Source of the DNA: an uncultured Flavobacterium sp.
GTDB lineage: Bacteria > Bacteroidota > Bacteroidia > Flavobacteriales > Flavobacteriaceae
Length of the DNA stretch: 64,000 bases
NCBI RefSeq assembly: GCF_951805225.1
Contig: NZ_OX638201.1
Location: 310,001-374,000 of the forward strand
Reading direction: 5' to 3'
Position numbers and translations under genes: made by a program. Position 1 is the stretch's first letter, and every line of letters begins with the position of its first letter. Below the pieces are notes generated by a model that was given only the letters and a program-made list of their open reading frames with translations, was not told where the DNA came from and did no database searches. Positions 56,891 through 64,000 of the stretch are shown piece by piece.

Positions 56891-58009
56891 TTATAGATAT
56901 TTCAAATATGTTTTTCTTCGGCAATGAATTTTTGGATCGAAGTTTTTCCATAATAAATGAATCGCAGTATTTTCGGCTAATTCCGGAGTTCTGATGCAAT
57001 TCTGGATTCCTTTTTCAGAGAAAGTTTTAAAATATTCATCAAAGATAATCGCTGTAACACCTTTGTTTTGGTAATCAGGATGAACTCCGATAAGGTAAAA
57101 AACAACATCTTTACTCTTTTTACGGGCTTTCAATAAATGAATAAATCCAAATGGGAATAACTTTCCTTTTGCTTTTTGTAAAGCTTCAGAAAAACTTGGC
57201 ATTACAATACTAAAAGCAACCAAATTATCCTCTTTATCAACCACAAATTTGATGTATTCCGGATTGATAAAACTGATGTATTTCTTTTTAAAATATTCTT
57301 TCTGAACATCTGAAATAGCGACAAACGAAGCTAAACTTGCATAAGATTCATTAAACAAATCAAACATTTTGTCAACATGTGGCATAATGTCTTTTGTCTT
57401 GGTGAAAGTCAGAGCGCGTAAACCGTATCTTTTCTTGATTAATTCTTGTGCTTTCAGAAAAAATTCAGGTTTAACATTCGAAAAAGGAAATATGCTTTCT
57501 ATATATTCTTTTTCCATTTTGAAACCTAATTCTTCAAAATGAGTTACATAATACGGATTATTATACCAAGTAATCATCGTTCCCATTTGGTCGTAACCTT
57601 CAGTAAGAACTCCAACTTTGTCCAGATTTGAGAATCCCATTGGACCTTCAACATGCTCAAGATTGTGTTGTTTTCCTAATTCATAAACTTTTTCAAGTAA
57701 AGCTTTTGTAACTTCAATATCGTCAATAACATCAAACCAGCCAAAACGAACTTTTCTTTTGTGTTGGTTATTAACTTCAGCCCAATTTATAATAGCGGTA
57801 ATTCTACCAACGATTTCATTGTTTTTGTATGCCAGATAAAAATAAGCTTCGGCACTATCAAAAGCAGGATTTTTTGTTTTGTCAAATGATTCTAATTCAT
57901 CTGCAATTATAGGCGGAACCCAATATGGATTGTCTTTGTATAACGAAAACGGAAATTTTATATACTCGGTTATTTCTTTTTTAGACTTGGCTTCTTTTAT
58001 TGTAATCAT
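56891..58009 (-). CDS. GNAT-fold acyltransferase (bacterial ceramide synthase-like)
   Basis: The 372-residue protein is longer than a simple GNAT and appears to contain two GNAT-like halves. The N-terminal PFSLYKDNPYWVPPIIADEL (19-38) is typical of large Bacteroidota GNAT proteins. The C-terminal VFYLIGVHPDYQNKGVTAII is the acyl-CoA-binding motif. Proteins of this type have been described as bacterial ceramide synthases that N-acylate the sphingoid base. The nearby oxoamine synthase makes that role plausible, either for ceramide or N-acyl capnine. The identification is inference. Confidence 0.7.
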   Translation of the reverse strand: MITIKEAKSKKEITEYIKFPFSLYKDNPYWVPPIIADELESFDKTKNPAFDSAEAYFYLAYKNNEIVGRITAIINWAEVNNQHKRKVRFGWFDVIDDIEVTKALLEKVYELGKQHNLEHVEGPMGFSNLDKVGVLTEGYDQMGTMITWYNNPYYVTHFEELGFKMEKEYIESIFPFSNVKPEFFLKAQELIKKRYGLRALTFTKTKDIMPHVDKMFDLFNESYASLASFVAISDVQKEYFKKKYISFINPEYIKFVVDKEDNLVAFSIVMPSFSEALQKAKGKLFPFGFIHLLKARKKSKDVVFYLIGVHPDYQNKGVTAIIFDEYFKTFSEKGIQNCIRTPELAENTAIHLLWKNFDPKIHCRRKTYLKYL

Positions 58010-58060
58010 TCAAATGGTATTATAATGTGTTTCTTTTGGAGAAGTTTGATTATTAAATTC

Positions 58061-59038
58061 TTATTCGTATTTAGACTTACGTTTTCTTTCTTTTTCCTGA
58101 TAATCGATTTCTTTTTGCTCTAATTCGTTATCCTTATTCTTTTTAGCTTTTTCGTTGCTTTTAAATTCTATTTCTTTCTCTTTGTAACGACCGTCATAAC
58201 GCCATGAAACACCAACGCCTCCATATAATATAGAAGGAGTATTTTTGAAGTTAGTACTTATAGATGCGTCAACCTGAAGATTTGGATTAATTAAATAAGC
58301 AGCTCCTCCACGAAGAATGGCGTCGCTGTAAAAATCACTTTTATAACCTTGGTTTTCGATAAAACCAGACCATTTGTCATTAAATCCATGAGTCAAAGTC
58401 AATACGTAACCATAACTAGGATAATCAGTTCCGATGTAATCAGCTATAATATTGGTTACAAAAACCCATTTTCCGCCTCCAAAAAGATTTTGAGTAATCA
58501 ATGCTACTTTTGGAGAAATAGCAGATTGAGGAGAAAAATAATAAGGATTGTCAGCGCCAACAAAATTTGCTCCTGCAAACAATGAAACCGCCGGAATTAA
58601 TGAATGCCAGTCAAAACTGCGATTGGCTTTATAACTGTATATATTATCAGTTCTTTTATAGTTTTTATAAGGATCGTAAATCAAATATTTAGCTCCCAGA
58701 ACAGTTTGTCTGAAGTTGTTTTTTTTATAAGTGGTATAAGGAGTATCAAAATTTTCCATTTGATATTGAACATCAAGAATAAATTCCAGCTTTTCAAGAA
58801 ATGCACCATATCGCAGTGTTAAATCGGTACCAAAACCATTTGCGTTATAGTTTAGTAAATCGTGTTTTTCTTTAATTCCGTAAATACCAAGTTCTGCTTG
58901 AAATACGGTTTTTCCAACAGCGTATGCAGACATTGTTTCGCCTGGACGATTAGAATTGATGACATCGGTATATTGAGCGAAAAAAACTTGCGGTACAAAG
59001 AAAAGAGCTGTAATAAATAAGTTTTTAGTTTTTAACAT
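58061..59038 (-). CDS. Outer-membrane beta-barrel (MetA-pathway transporter-like)
   Basis: The 325-residue protein has a signal peptide (to about FFAQ, residue 22) and alternating strands with NRPGETMSAYAVGKTVFQAE near the start, as in the phenol-degradation MetA/transporter family of outer-membrane barrels. The final 45 residues are strongly charged (KEKEIEFKSNEKAKKNKDNE), unusual after a barrel, and are likely periplasmic. It lies 51 bp upstream of the GNAT gene in the same direction and may share its transcript. The substrate is unknown. Confidence 0.8.
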   Translation of the reverse strand: MLKTKNLFITALFFVPQVFFAQYTDVINSNRPGETMSAYAVGKTVFQAELGIYGIKEKHDLLNYNANGFGTDLTLRYGAFLEKLEFILDVQYQMENFDTPYTTYKKNNFRQTVLGAKYLIYDPYKNYKRTDNIYSYKANRSFDWHSLIPAVSLFAGANFVGADNPYYFSPQSAISPKVALITQNLFGGGKWVFVTNIIADYIGTDYPSYGYVLTLTHGFNDKWSGFIENQGYKSDFYSDAILRGGAAYLINPNLQVDASISTNFKNTPSILYGGVGVSWRYDGRYKEKEIEFKSNEKAKKNKDNELEQKEIDYQEKERKRKSKYE

Positions 59039-59137
59039 AAATGTATTTTTTGATTAAAAAGTAATAACGCATTTCAAATGTACTATATTTTATTATTTAT
59101 TTAAGATTGATATTTTAATTTTAAACAATGGATTTAT

Positions 59138-59145
59138 TAATTTTG
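59138..59145 (+). promoter_or_regulatory. -7 element of the DUF4834 gene
   Basis: TAATTTTG matches the -7 consensus exactly, 11 bp before the ATG at 59157, which would leave a very short leader. The second in-frame ATG at 59163 may be used instead. Confidence 0.45.
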
Positions 59146-59156
59146 GAAAAAATTAT

Positions 59157-59447
59157 ATGATTATGCAAGAAGCATCTTTTACAGGTTTAATAAAAGCCAT
59201 ATGCTATATGGTGGCATTTTATTATATTTTTAAGTTTTTGGCTAGAATCTTTTTACCGGTATTGGTAAAGAAAGCGGTTGAAAAAGCAGGGGAGAATTTT
59301 CAGAGACAACAACAATATAGTCAGGATAATACATGGCAAAAAACGCGTACAAACAATGATGAGATAATCATCAATACTGCCAATGCAAAAAATCCTCGCG
59401 AAACCAAAAAGGTTGGCGATTATGTTGATTACGAAGAAATAGATTAA
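59157..59447 (+). CDS. DUF4834 family membrane-anchored protein
   Basis: The 96-residue protein has one hydrophobic segment (about 10-35, GLIKAICYMVAFYYIFKFLA) and a polar C-terminus with NAKNPRETKKVGDYVDYEEI, the hallmark of DUF4834. A second in-frame ATG two codons in (MQEASF) could be the real start. It is followed after 51 bp by yfhO, an order I take to be a conserved operon in flavobacteria. Function unknown. Confidence 0.85.
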   Translation: MIMQEASFTGLIKAICYMVAFYYIFKFLARIFLPVLVKKAVEKAGENFQRQQQYSQDNTWQKTRTNNDEIIINTANAKNPRETKKVGDYVDYEEID

Positions 59448-59498
59448 GTTTGTGTCCTAAAAGTTGTAGGATTCATCATTTAACCAAACCAGCCTAAA

Positions 59499-61934
59499 TT
59501 GAAAATAGTAAATAAGTTCTATCCGCATGCCCTTGTTATATTGGGGTTTATTCTCGTTTCTTTAATTTATTTTTATCCTGTTTTACAAGGAAAACAAATT
59601 TTCCAATCGGATATTGCTCAATATACCGGAATGGCAAAAGAGCAAAATGACTTTAGAGCAGCAGAACATTCTGAACCCTATTGGACAAATTCAGCATTTG
59701 GTGGAATGCCAACATATCAATTAGGAGCAAATTATCCTAATGATTTAGTAGGACATGTAGACGATATCTTACGTTTTTTACCTCGTCCTGCAGATTATCT
59801 ATTTTTATATTTCTTAGGTTTTTATGGTTTATTATTAGTTTTAAAAACTGATCCTCTAAAAGCTTTTATTGGGGCAATTGCCTTTGGTTTTTCTACCTAT
59901 TTAATCATTATTCTTGGCGTTGGTCATAATGCAAAAGCACATGCAATTGCATATATGCCATTGGTTATTGCCGGATTTATAATGGTTTTTCAGAAAAAAT
60001 ATATTTGGGGAGGTTTGCTCACGATGTTTGCGGTTGCACTTGAAGTGAATGCGAATCACTTTCAAATGACTTATTATTTATTGATCTTCTTATTGATACT
60101 TTCAGGATATTTTGCCTTTCAATTTATCAAAGAAAAAGAATACAAGCCGCTTTTAATTGCAATAGGAACTTTGGCTGTAGCCGGAATTTTTGCAATTGGA
60201 GCCAATGCTACCAATTTAATGGCAACAAGCGAATACGCTAAATTTAGTACTCGTAGCAACAGCGAATTGACTTTTAATCCTGATGGAACAAAAAAGACTA
60301 ACGAAAACGCTTTAAGCAGAGAATATATCACAGAATACAGTTACGGAATTGCCGAAAGTTTTAACTTGATTGCACCAAGACTTTTTGGAGGTTCAAATCA
60401 TGAAAATGTAGGTACAGATAGCCGCATGTATTCTTTTATGATCGAACAAGGAGTTCCGTCAGAACAAGCTCAGGATTTTGTATCAGGAATGCCAACATAT
60501 TGGGGAGATCAGCCTATTGTTGCTGCTCCGGCATATATTGGAGTCGTGGTTTTCTTTTTGGGAGTTTTGGCATTATTCATTGATGATCGAAAAATAAAAT
60601 ACGTATTTCTTTCCGGAGCATTAGTTTCTTTAGTGCTTTCATGGGGAAAAAACTTCGCATTACTAACAGACTTTTTTATTGATTACGTTCCAATGTATGA
60701 TAAGTTTAGAGCAGTATCATCGATTCAGGTTATTCTTGAATTGTGTTTCCCTGTTTTGGCTATTATGGGATTACAGTCGTTTTTTAAAGCAAAAGAAGAA
60801 CCTAAACTTCAACAGAAAGCATTAGTACAAACAGGAGTTTTTGGATTAGGAGTTATTTTGATTTTAGTAGTGGCTAAAAGTGCGTTTCACTTTACAGGAA
60901 GCAGCGATAGTTATTTCATGCAAACCTACGGACCAGCTTTTGTTGATGCTTTAAAAGAAGATAGAATGAGTCTGTATTCAGCAGATTTATTGCGTTCAGG
61001 ATTTTTTATTGTAGTGACTTTTGGAATCTTATGGTTATTTATAAAAAATAAATTAGCTCAAAATACCACTTTAATTATCGTTGGTCTTTTAATGATTTTC
61101 GATTTGTTTTTTGTGGATAAAAAATATGTTTCTGCTAAAGATTTTGTGAGTCCTGCAGAAATTGCAGCTCCGTTTCAGGAAACACCTTCTGATGCTCAGA
61201 TTTTAAAAGATACCTCACATTACAGAGTTTTTGAAGTAAACGGAAATCTTTCTAGTGCACGTGCATCTTATTTCCATCATTCGATAGGAGGATATCATGC
61301 TGCAAAACCTAGAAGAATGCAGCAGTTATTTGATTATCAAATTGCAAAAAACAATATTGAAGTTTTGAATATGCTGAATGTAAAATACATTATTCAGACT
61401 GATAAAGAAGGAAAAGAATTTCCTGTTGTAAATCCTGATGCAAACGGAAACGCTTGGTTTGTAAGTACCGTAAAATTGGTCAATAAACCAGACGATGTCA
61501 TGAAAGCTTTAGATCATATTGATACTAAAACAGTGGCAGTTTTTAATGTTCGTGAGCATGAAGGTAAATTTAGAAATGCCCGATTAAAAAAACAATTGGA
61601 TACAACTGGAACAATTAAAGTAGTAGAATACAAACCAAACTACATAAAATACCAATCTGATAACGGAAAAGACGGTTTGGCAGTATTCTCTGAAATGTAC
61701 TATAAAAACGGTTGGAATGCTTACATAGATGGTCAGTTAACAGATCATTTTCCGGTTGATTACGTTTTAAGAGCAATGGAAGTTCCTGGAGGAAAACATA
61801 CAATCGAATTTAAATTTGAACCTCAGGTTGTAAAAACCGGTGGAACAATTACTTTAGTAAGTTGCATTGGAATGCTTTTACTTTTAATTGGTGGAGTTTA
61901 TTTCGAAAGAAAGAAATCTGGTGCTAAAAGTTAG
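59499..61934 (+). CDS. YfhO family membrane protein
   Basis: The 811-residue protein has about 13 membrane segments and fits YfhO: an early FQSDIAQYTGMAKEQNDFRA loop with the acidic residue expected in GT-C-like enzymes, PYWTNSAFGGMPTYQLGANY, and a C-terminal extracytoplasmic beta domain (LAVFSEMYYKNGWNAYIDGQ). YfhO relatives glycosylate cell-wall polymers from lipid-linked sugars. Translation begins at a TTG with no better start in frame. A glycosyltransferase gene lies 750 bp downstream, which fits surface glycan synthesis. Confidence 0.9.
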   Translation: MKIVNKFYPHALVILGFILVSLIYFYPVLQGKQIFQSDIAQYTGMAKEQNDFRAAEHSEPYWTNSAFGGMPTYQLGANYPNDLVGHVDDILRFLPRPADYLFLYFLGFYGLLLVLKTDPLKAFIGAIAFGFSTYLIIILGVGHNAKAHAIAYMPLVIAGFIMVFQKKYIWGGLLTMFAVALEVNANHFQMTYYLLIFLLILSGYFAFQFIKEKEYKPLLIAIGTLAVAGIFAIGANATNLMATSEYAKFSTRSNSELTFNPDGTKKTNENALSREYITEYSYGIAESFNLIAPRLFGGSNHENVGTDSRMYSFMIEQGVPSEQAQDFVSGMPTYWGDQPIVAAPAYIGVVVFFLGVLALFIDDRKIKYVFLSGALVSLVLSWGKNFALLTDFFIDYVPMYDKFRAVSSIQVILELCFPVLAIMGLQSFFKAKEEPKLQQKALVQTGVFGLGVILILVVAKSAFHFTGSSDSYFMQTYGPAFVDALKEDRMSLYSADLLRSGFFIVVTFGILWLFIKNKLAQNTTLIIVGLLMIFDLFFVDKKYVSAKDFVSPAEIAAPFQETPSDAQILKDTSHYRVFEVNGNLSSARASYFHHSIGGYHAAKPRRMQQLFDYQIAKNNIEVLNMLNVKYIIQTDKEGKEFPVVNPDANGNAWFVSTVKLVNKPDDVMKALDHIDTKTVAVFNVREHEGKFRNARLKKQLDTTGTIKVVEYKPNYIKYQSDNGKDGLAVFSEMYYKNGWNAYIDGQLTDHFPVDYVLRAMEVPGGKHTIEFKFEPQVVKTGGTITLVSCIGMLLLLIGGVYFERKKSGAKS

Positions 61935-61976
61935 AACTTTGATTTTCTTTCTTATTTAGGATTGTCTATCATTTAT

Positions 61977-61984
61977 TATCTTTG
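61977..61984 (+). promoter_or_regulatory. -7 element of the small-ORF/nucleotidyltransferase pair
   Basis: TATCTTTG matches the -7 consensus exactly, 24 bp before the ATG at 62009. Confidence 0.6.
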
Positions 61985-62008
61985 CTATGTATTTTAAAAG
62001 ACTGAACA

Positions 62009-62176
62009 ATGAAAAAGAATGTGTTAAGTTTTGGTACTCCACAAGAACTGGAAGCTAATAGAATAGCTGAAATAAAATCGCTTTCCTACTTAGAAAGATT
62101 AGAAAGATTGATGACTCTTATTGAGCTTTCTTATACGCTGAAAACAGCTAAAGTAATCCAATCTAAAAAACGATGA
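62009..62176 (+). CDS. Small protein paired with a nucleotidyltransferase
   Basis: An ATG at 62009 opens a 55-codon frame (MKKNVLSFGTPQELEANR ... AKVIQSKKR). It has a well-placed -7 element 24 bp upstream and an ATGA overlap with the next gene, so it is very likely real. The product is predicted to be helical (SLSYLERLERLMTLIELSYT), with a basic tail. By order it could be a partner or antitoxin of the nucleotidyltransferase. It matches no family I recognise. Confidence 0.72.
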   Translation: MKKNVLSFGTPQELEANRIAEIKSLSYLERLERLMTLIELSYTLKTAKVIQSKKR

Positions 62177-62637
62177 ATGAGCAAATAATTGCTATTTGGA
62201 ATAGTTTTTTTGAAAACAAAGTTAAATATATAACTATTGGTGGATTTGCTGTAAATATTTATGGCTATAATAGAAGTACAGGCGATATCGATATTTATTT
62301 AGAGGATACAATTGAAAATCGAATTAATTTAAGAAAAGCTTTAAAATCAATTAATTTGGGAGATTTTGAAACTATTGAAACGATGCAATTTATTCCAGGT
62401 TGGACAGATTTTAGTTTAAGCTACGGTCTGAGGCTAGATGTTATGACTGCTGTAAAAGGTTTAGAAGATAAATCTTTTTCGTCATTGTTAGAAGATGCTA
62501 CAATAGTAATGATAGGTGAAACTCCTGTTTATTTTATTGACTACGATAGTTTAATAATCGCTAAAAAAGCAGCAAATAGACCAAAGGATATTTTAGATAT
62601 TGAAGAACTTAGAAAAGCAAATAACGATTCAGAATAA
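62173..62637 (+). CDS. Nucleotidyltransferase-fold protein
   Basis: The 154-residue protein shows the nucleotidyltransferase pattern GGFAVNIYGYNRSTGDIDIY (residues 23-42), with the acidic DID pair for metal binding and a third acid in RLDVMTAV. It is close to the DUF6036/AbiEii-type stand-alone NTases. These can be toxins (AbiEii, MNT-type) or antitoxins that modify RNA or protein. It overlaps the small gene before it by four bases (ATGA), so translation is coupled. It resembles a mobile two-gene defence or toxin-antitoxin unit inserted between surface-glycan genes. Confidence 0.82.
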   Translation: MNEQIIAIWNSFFENKVKYITIGGFAVNIYGYNRSTGDIDIYLEDTIENRINLRKALKSINLGDFETIETMQFIPGWTDFSLSYGLRLDVMTAVKGLEDKSFSSLLEDATIVMIGETPVYFIDYDSLIIAKKAANRPKDILDIEELRKANNDSE

Positions 62638-62682
62638 AATTCTTAATCTATATAAAACTGATATTTTCAGAAAATTAATAAA

Positions 62683-63969
62683 TTGGAACAAAAAAAACTC
62701 TTAATCATTACCTATTATTTTCCACCAGCTGGAGGACCTGGCGTGCAACGTTGGTTGAAATTCGTAAAATATTTGCCTGAATTTGGTGTTCAGCCTATTG
62801 TTTATGTTCCGGAGAATCCAACTTATCCAATAATTGATCAAGGTTTAGTTAGTGAAATTTCTGATCAGGTAATTGTTTTGAAAAATAAAATTTGGGAACC
62901 TTATCAATTGGCTTCTATTTTTTCGAAAAATAAAACCAAGAAGATTAGTTCCGGAATTTTTCCACATAAAAAGAAGCAGACTTTTTTAGATAAAACTTTT
63001 CTTTGGGTTCGCGGAAATCTTTTTATTCCGGATGCTCGTGTTTTTTGGGTAAAACCATCTGTTTCTTATCTTGAAAAATATATCAAAGAAAATAATATAG
63101 ATACGATTGTAACTTCCGGGCCACCGCACAGTTTGCATTTAATAGGTTTAGAATTAAAAGAAAAACTAAACGTAAAATGGTTTGCTGATTTTCGTGATCC
63201 GTGGACTACAATTGGATATCATAAAGCGTTGCGTTTATCCACTTACGCCGATAAAAAACATAAGCAATTAGAACATAAAGTTCTTAATACTGCAGATACA
63301 ATTATTGTAACGAGTAAAACTACAAAAGCCGAATTTCAAGCCATTACAAACAAGCCAATTTCGGTTATTACAAACGGTTATGATATTGAAAATGTTGAGA
63401 AGCAAACTTTAGACACCAAATTTACTTTGGCACATATCGGATCATTTTTATCAGATAGAAACCCAAGATTTTTATGGGAATGTCTGGTTGAATTATTACA
63501 AGAAGTTCCAGACTTTAAATCACATTTAGAGATAAAATTAATTGGCGCCGTAAGTCAGGAAGTTCTGGATGCTATAGCAGAGTTTAATTTGAATGATTAT
63601 TTGAATCTTTTGGGATATGTTTCACATCATGAAGCAATTGCCCATCAAAAAAAATCACAAGTTTTACTTTTAATAGAGATTAATTCAGAAGATACAAAAA
63701 GCATTATTCCAGGTAAATTATTCGAATATATGGTTTCAAATCGCCCAATAATTGCGATTGGACCACAAGGTTCTGATTTTTCCGATATTATAACAGAGAC
63801 AAATACTGGAGTATTTTTTGATTATTCTGAGAAAGCGAAGTTAAAAAGTGTAATTTTGGACTTTTATAATCAGTTTTTGGAAGGGAAATTACAATCCTAT
63901 GGAGTTGGTTTACAACAATATTCGAGAAAAAACCTCACCAAGCAATTAGCACAATTGATTAAAGAATAA
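62683..63969 (+). CDS. Glycosyltransferase (GT4-like)
   Basis: The 428-residue protein has the GT-B fold with an N-terminal segment typical of Bacteroidota group 1 transferases, LLIITYYFPPAGGPGVQRWL, then VTSGPPHSLHLIG and WFADFRDPWTTIGYHKAL. In the C-terminal half, SIIPGKLFEYMVSNRPIIAI is the GT4 nucleotide-sugar (ExFxE-like) region. It starts at a TTG. It should transfer a sugar in polysaccharide or lipid-linked glycan synthesis at the inner membrane. The gene is complete; the window ends 31 bp later. Confidence 0.9.
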   Translation: MEQKKLLIITYYFPPAGGPGVQRWLKFVKYLPEFGVQPIVYVPENPTYPIIDQGLVSEISDQVIVLKNKIWEPYQLASIFSKNKTKKISSGIFPHKKKQTFLDKTFLWVRGNLFIPDARVFWVKPSVSYLEKYIKENNIDTIVTSGPPHSLHLIGLELKEKLNVKWFADFRDPWTTIGYHKALRLSTYADKKHKQLEHKVLNTADTIIVTSKTTKAEFQAITNKPISVITNGYDIENVEKQTLDTKFTLAHIGSFLSDRNPRFLWECLVELLQEVPDFKSHLEIKLIGAVSQEVLDAIAEFNLNDYLNLLGYVSHHEAIAHQKKSQVLLLIEINSEDTKSIIPGKLFEYMVSNRPIIAIGPQGSDFSDIITETNTGVFFDYSEKAKLKSVILDFYNQFLEGKLQSYGVGLQQYSRKNLTKQLAQLIKE

Positions 63970-64000
63970 AAGTAATTACAATTTAAAAAATCTATAGAGA

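Noticed and set aside
1..64000. CRISPR array, tRNA/rRNA genes, transposase or prophage
   Set aside because: No regularly spaced 25-40-bp repeats with unique spacers, no tRNA-like cloverleaf and no transposase or integrase motif was seen on either strand.

Overview
The window is AT-rich chromosomal DNA from a member of the Bacteroidota, most likely Flavobacterium. The evidence is the recurring Bacteroidota -7 promoter element TAnnTTTG in front of many genes, near absence of Shine-Dalgarno sites with frequent GTG/TTG starts, proteins with type IX secretion (T9SS) C-terminal sorting domains, many lipoproteins, and a set of families typical of flavobacteria (DUF4268, DUF3810, DUF4834, DUF4956, YfhO, exported OprP-like porin). 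I found no rRNA, tRNA, CRISPR array, phage or insertion sequence. Gene order looks like stable core genome with small accessory patches.

Region 1 (1-8.2 kb) is a LacI-controlled amino-sugar locus: a CBM9-like protein, a LacI regulator, a galactokinase-like GHMP kinase, a sugar nucleotidyltransferase, an FHS-type sugar transporter and a NagB deaminase fused to a LmbE-like domain. An 86-bp promoter/operator module occurs twice in inverted orientation (72-157 and 2456-2540), each copy carrying two 14-bp palindromic operators 23 bp apart, so at least two transcription units, one lying left of the window, are probably co-regulated. The kinase/nucleotidyltransferase pair suggests sugar activation to a nucleotide sugar beside GlcNAc catabolism. 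Region 2 (8.2-13.6 kb) holds small genes, a repeat-rich intergenic area and the core genes pyrG and yidC. Region 3 (13.6-29.3 kb) contains a fasciclin lipoprotein, MORN-type and DUF proteins, an exported dikinase-like protein with glucan-water-dikinase domain order, mnmA, a T9SS subtilase, a nitronate monooxygenase/FabK-like enzyme, a T9SS delta-60 repeat protein, a CoA-pyrophosphatase-like Nudix protein and an atypical PlsC-like acyltransferase.

Region 4 (29.4-45.8 kb) has an ECF sigma factor with a membrane partner, a DUF3810 protein, a ParE-type toxin-antitoxin pair, pepD, a porin, an unusual 36-residue lysine-rich protein, a DEAD-box helicase, rdgB, an ABC exporter, a GH88 hydrolase and two paralogous lipoproteins. 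Region 5 (45.8-54.6 kb) is a nitrogen-oxide gene set: a three-cysteine Rrf2 (NsrR-like) regulator, an azurin lipoprotein, an RIC/YtfE repair protein, a histidine-rich polytopic membrane protein, and a convergent nirK-FGE-SCO operon in which NirK carries a C-terminal cytochrome c. A shared palindrome (AAAAGAYA-N4-TRTCTTTT) precedes the regulator, ric and nirK and defines a likely regulon. Region 6 (54.6-64 kb) has an alpha-oxoamine synthase (serine palmitoyl- or cysteate acyltransferase) near a large GNAT protein resembling bacterial ceramide synthase, suggesting a sphingolipid/sulfonolipid locus. It continues with an outer-membrane barrel, DUF4834, YfhO, a small-ORF/nucleotidyltransferase pair and a glycosyltransferase.

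The intergenic regions carry several repeat families: 8-bp-period arrays, GCCACGAATT hairpins, AAACCCGACAGG hairpins and larger structured units.
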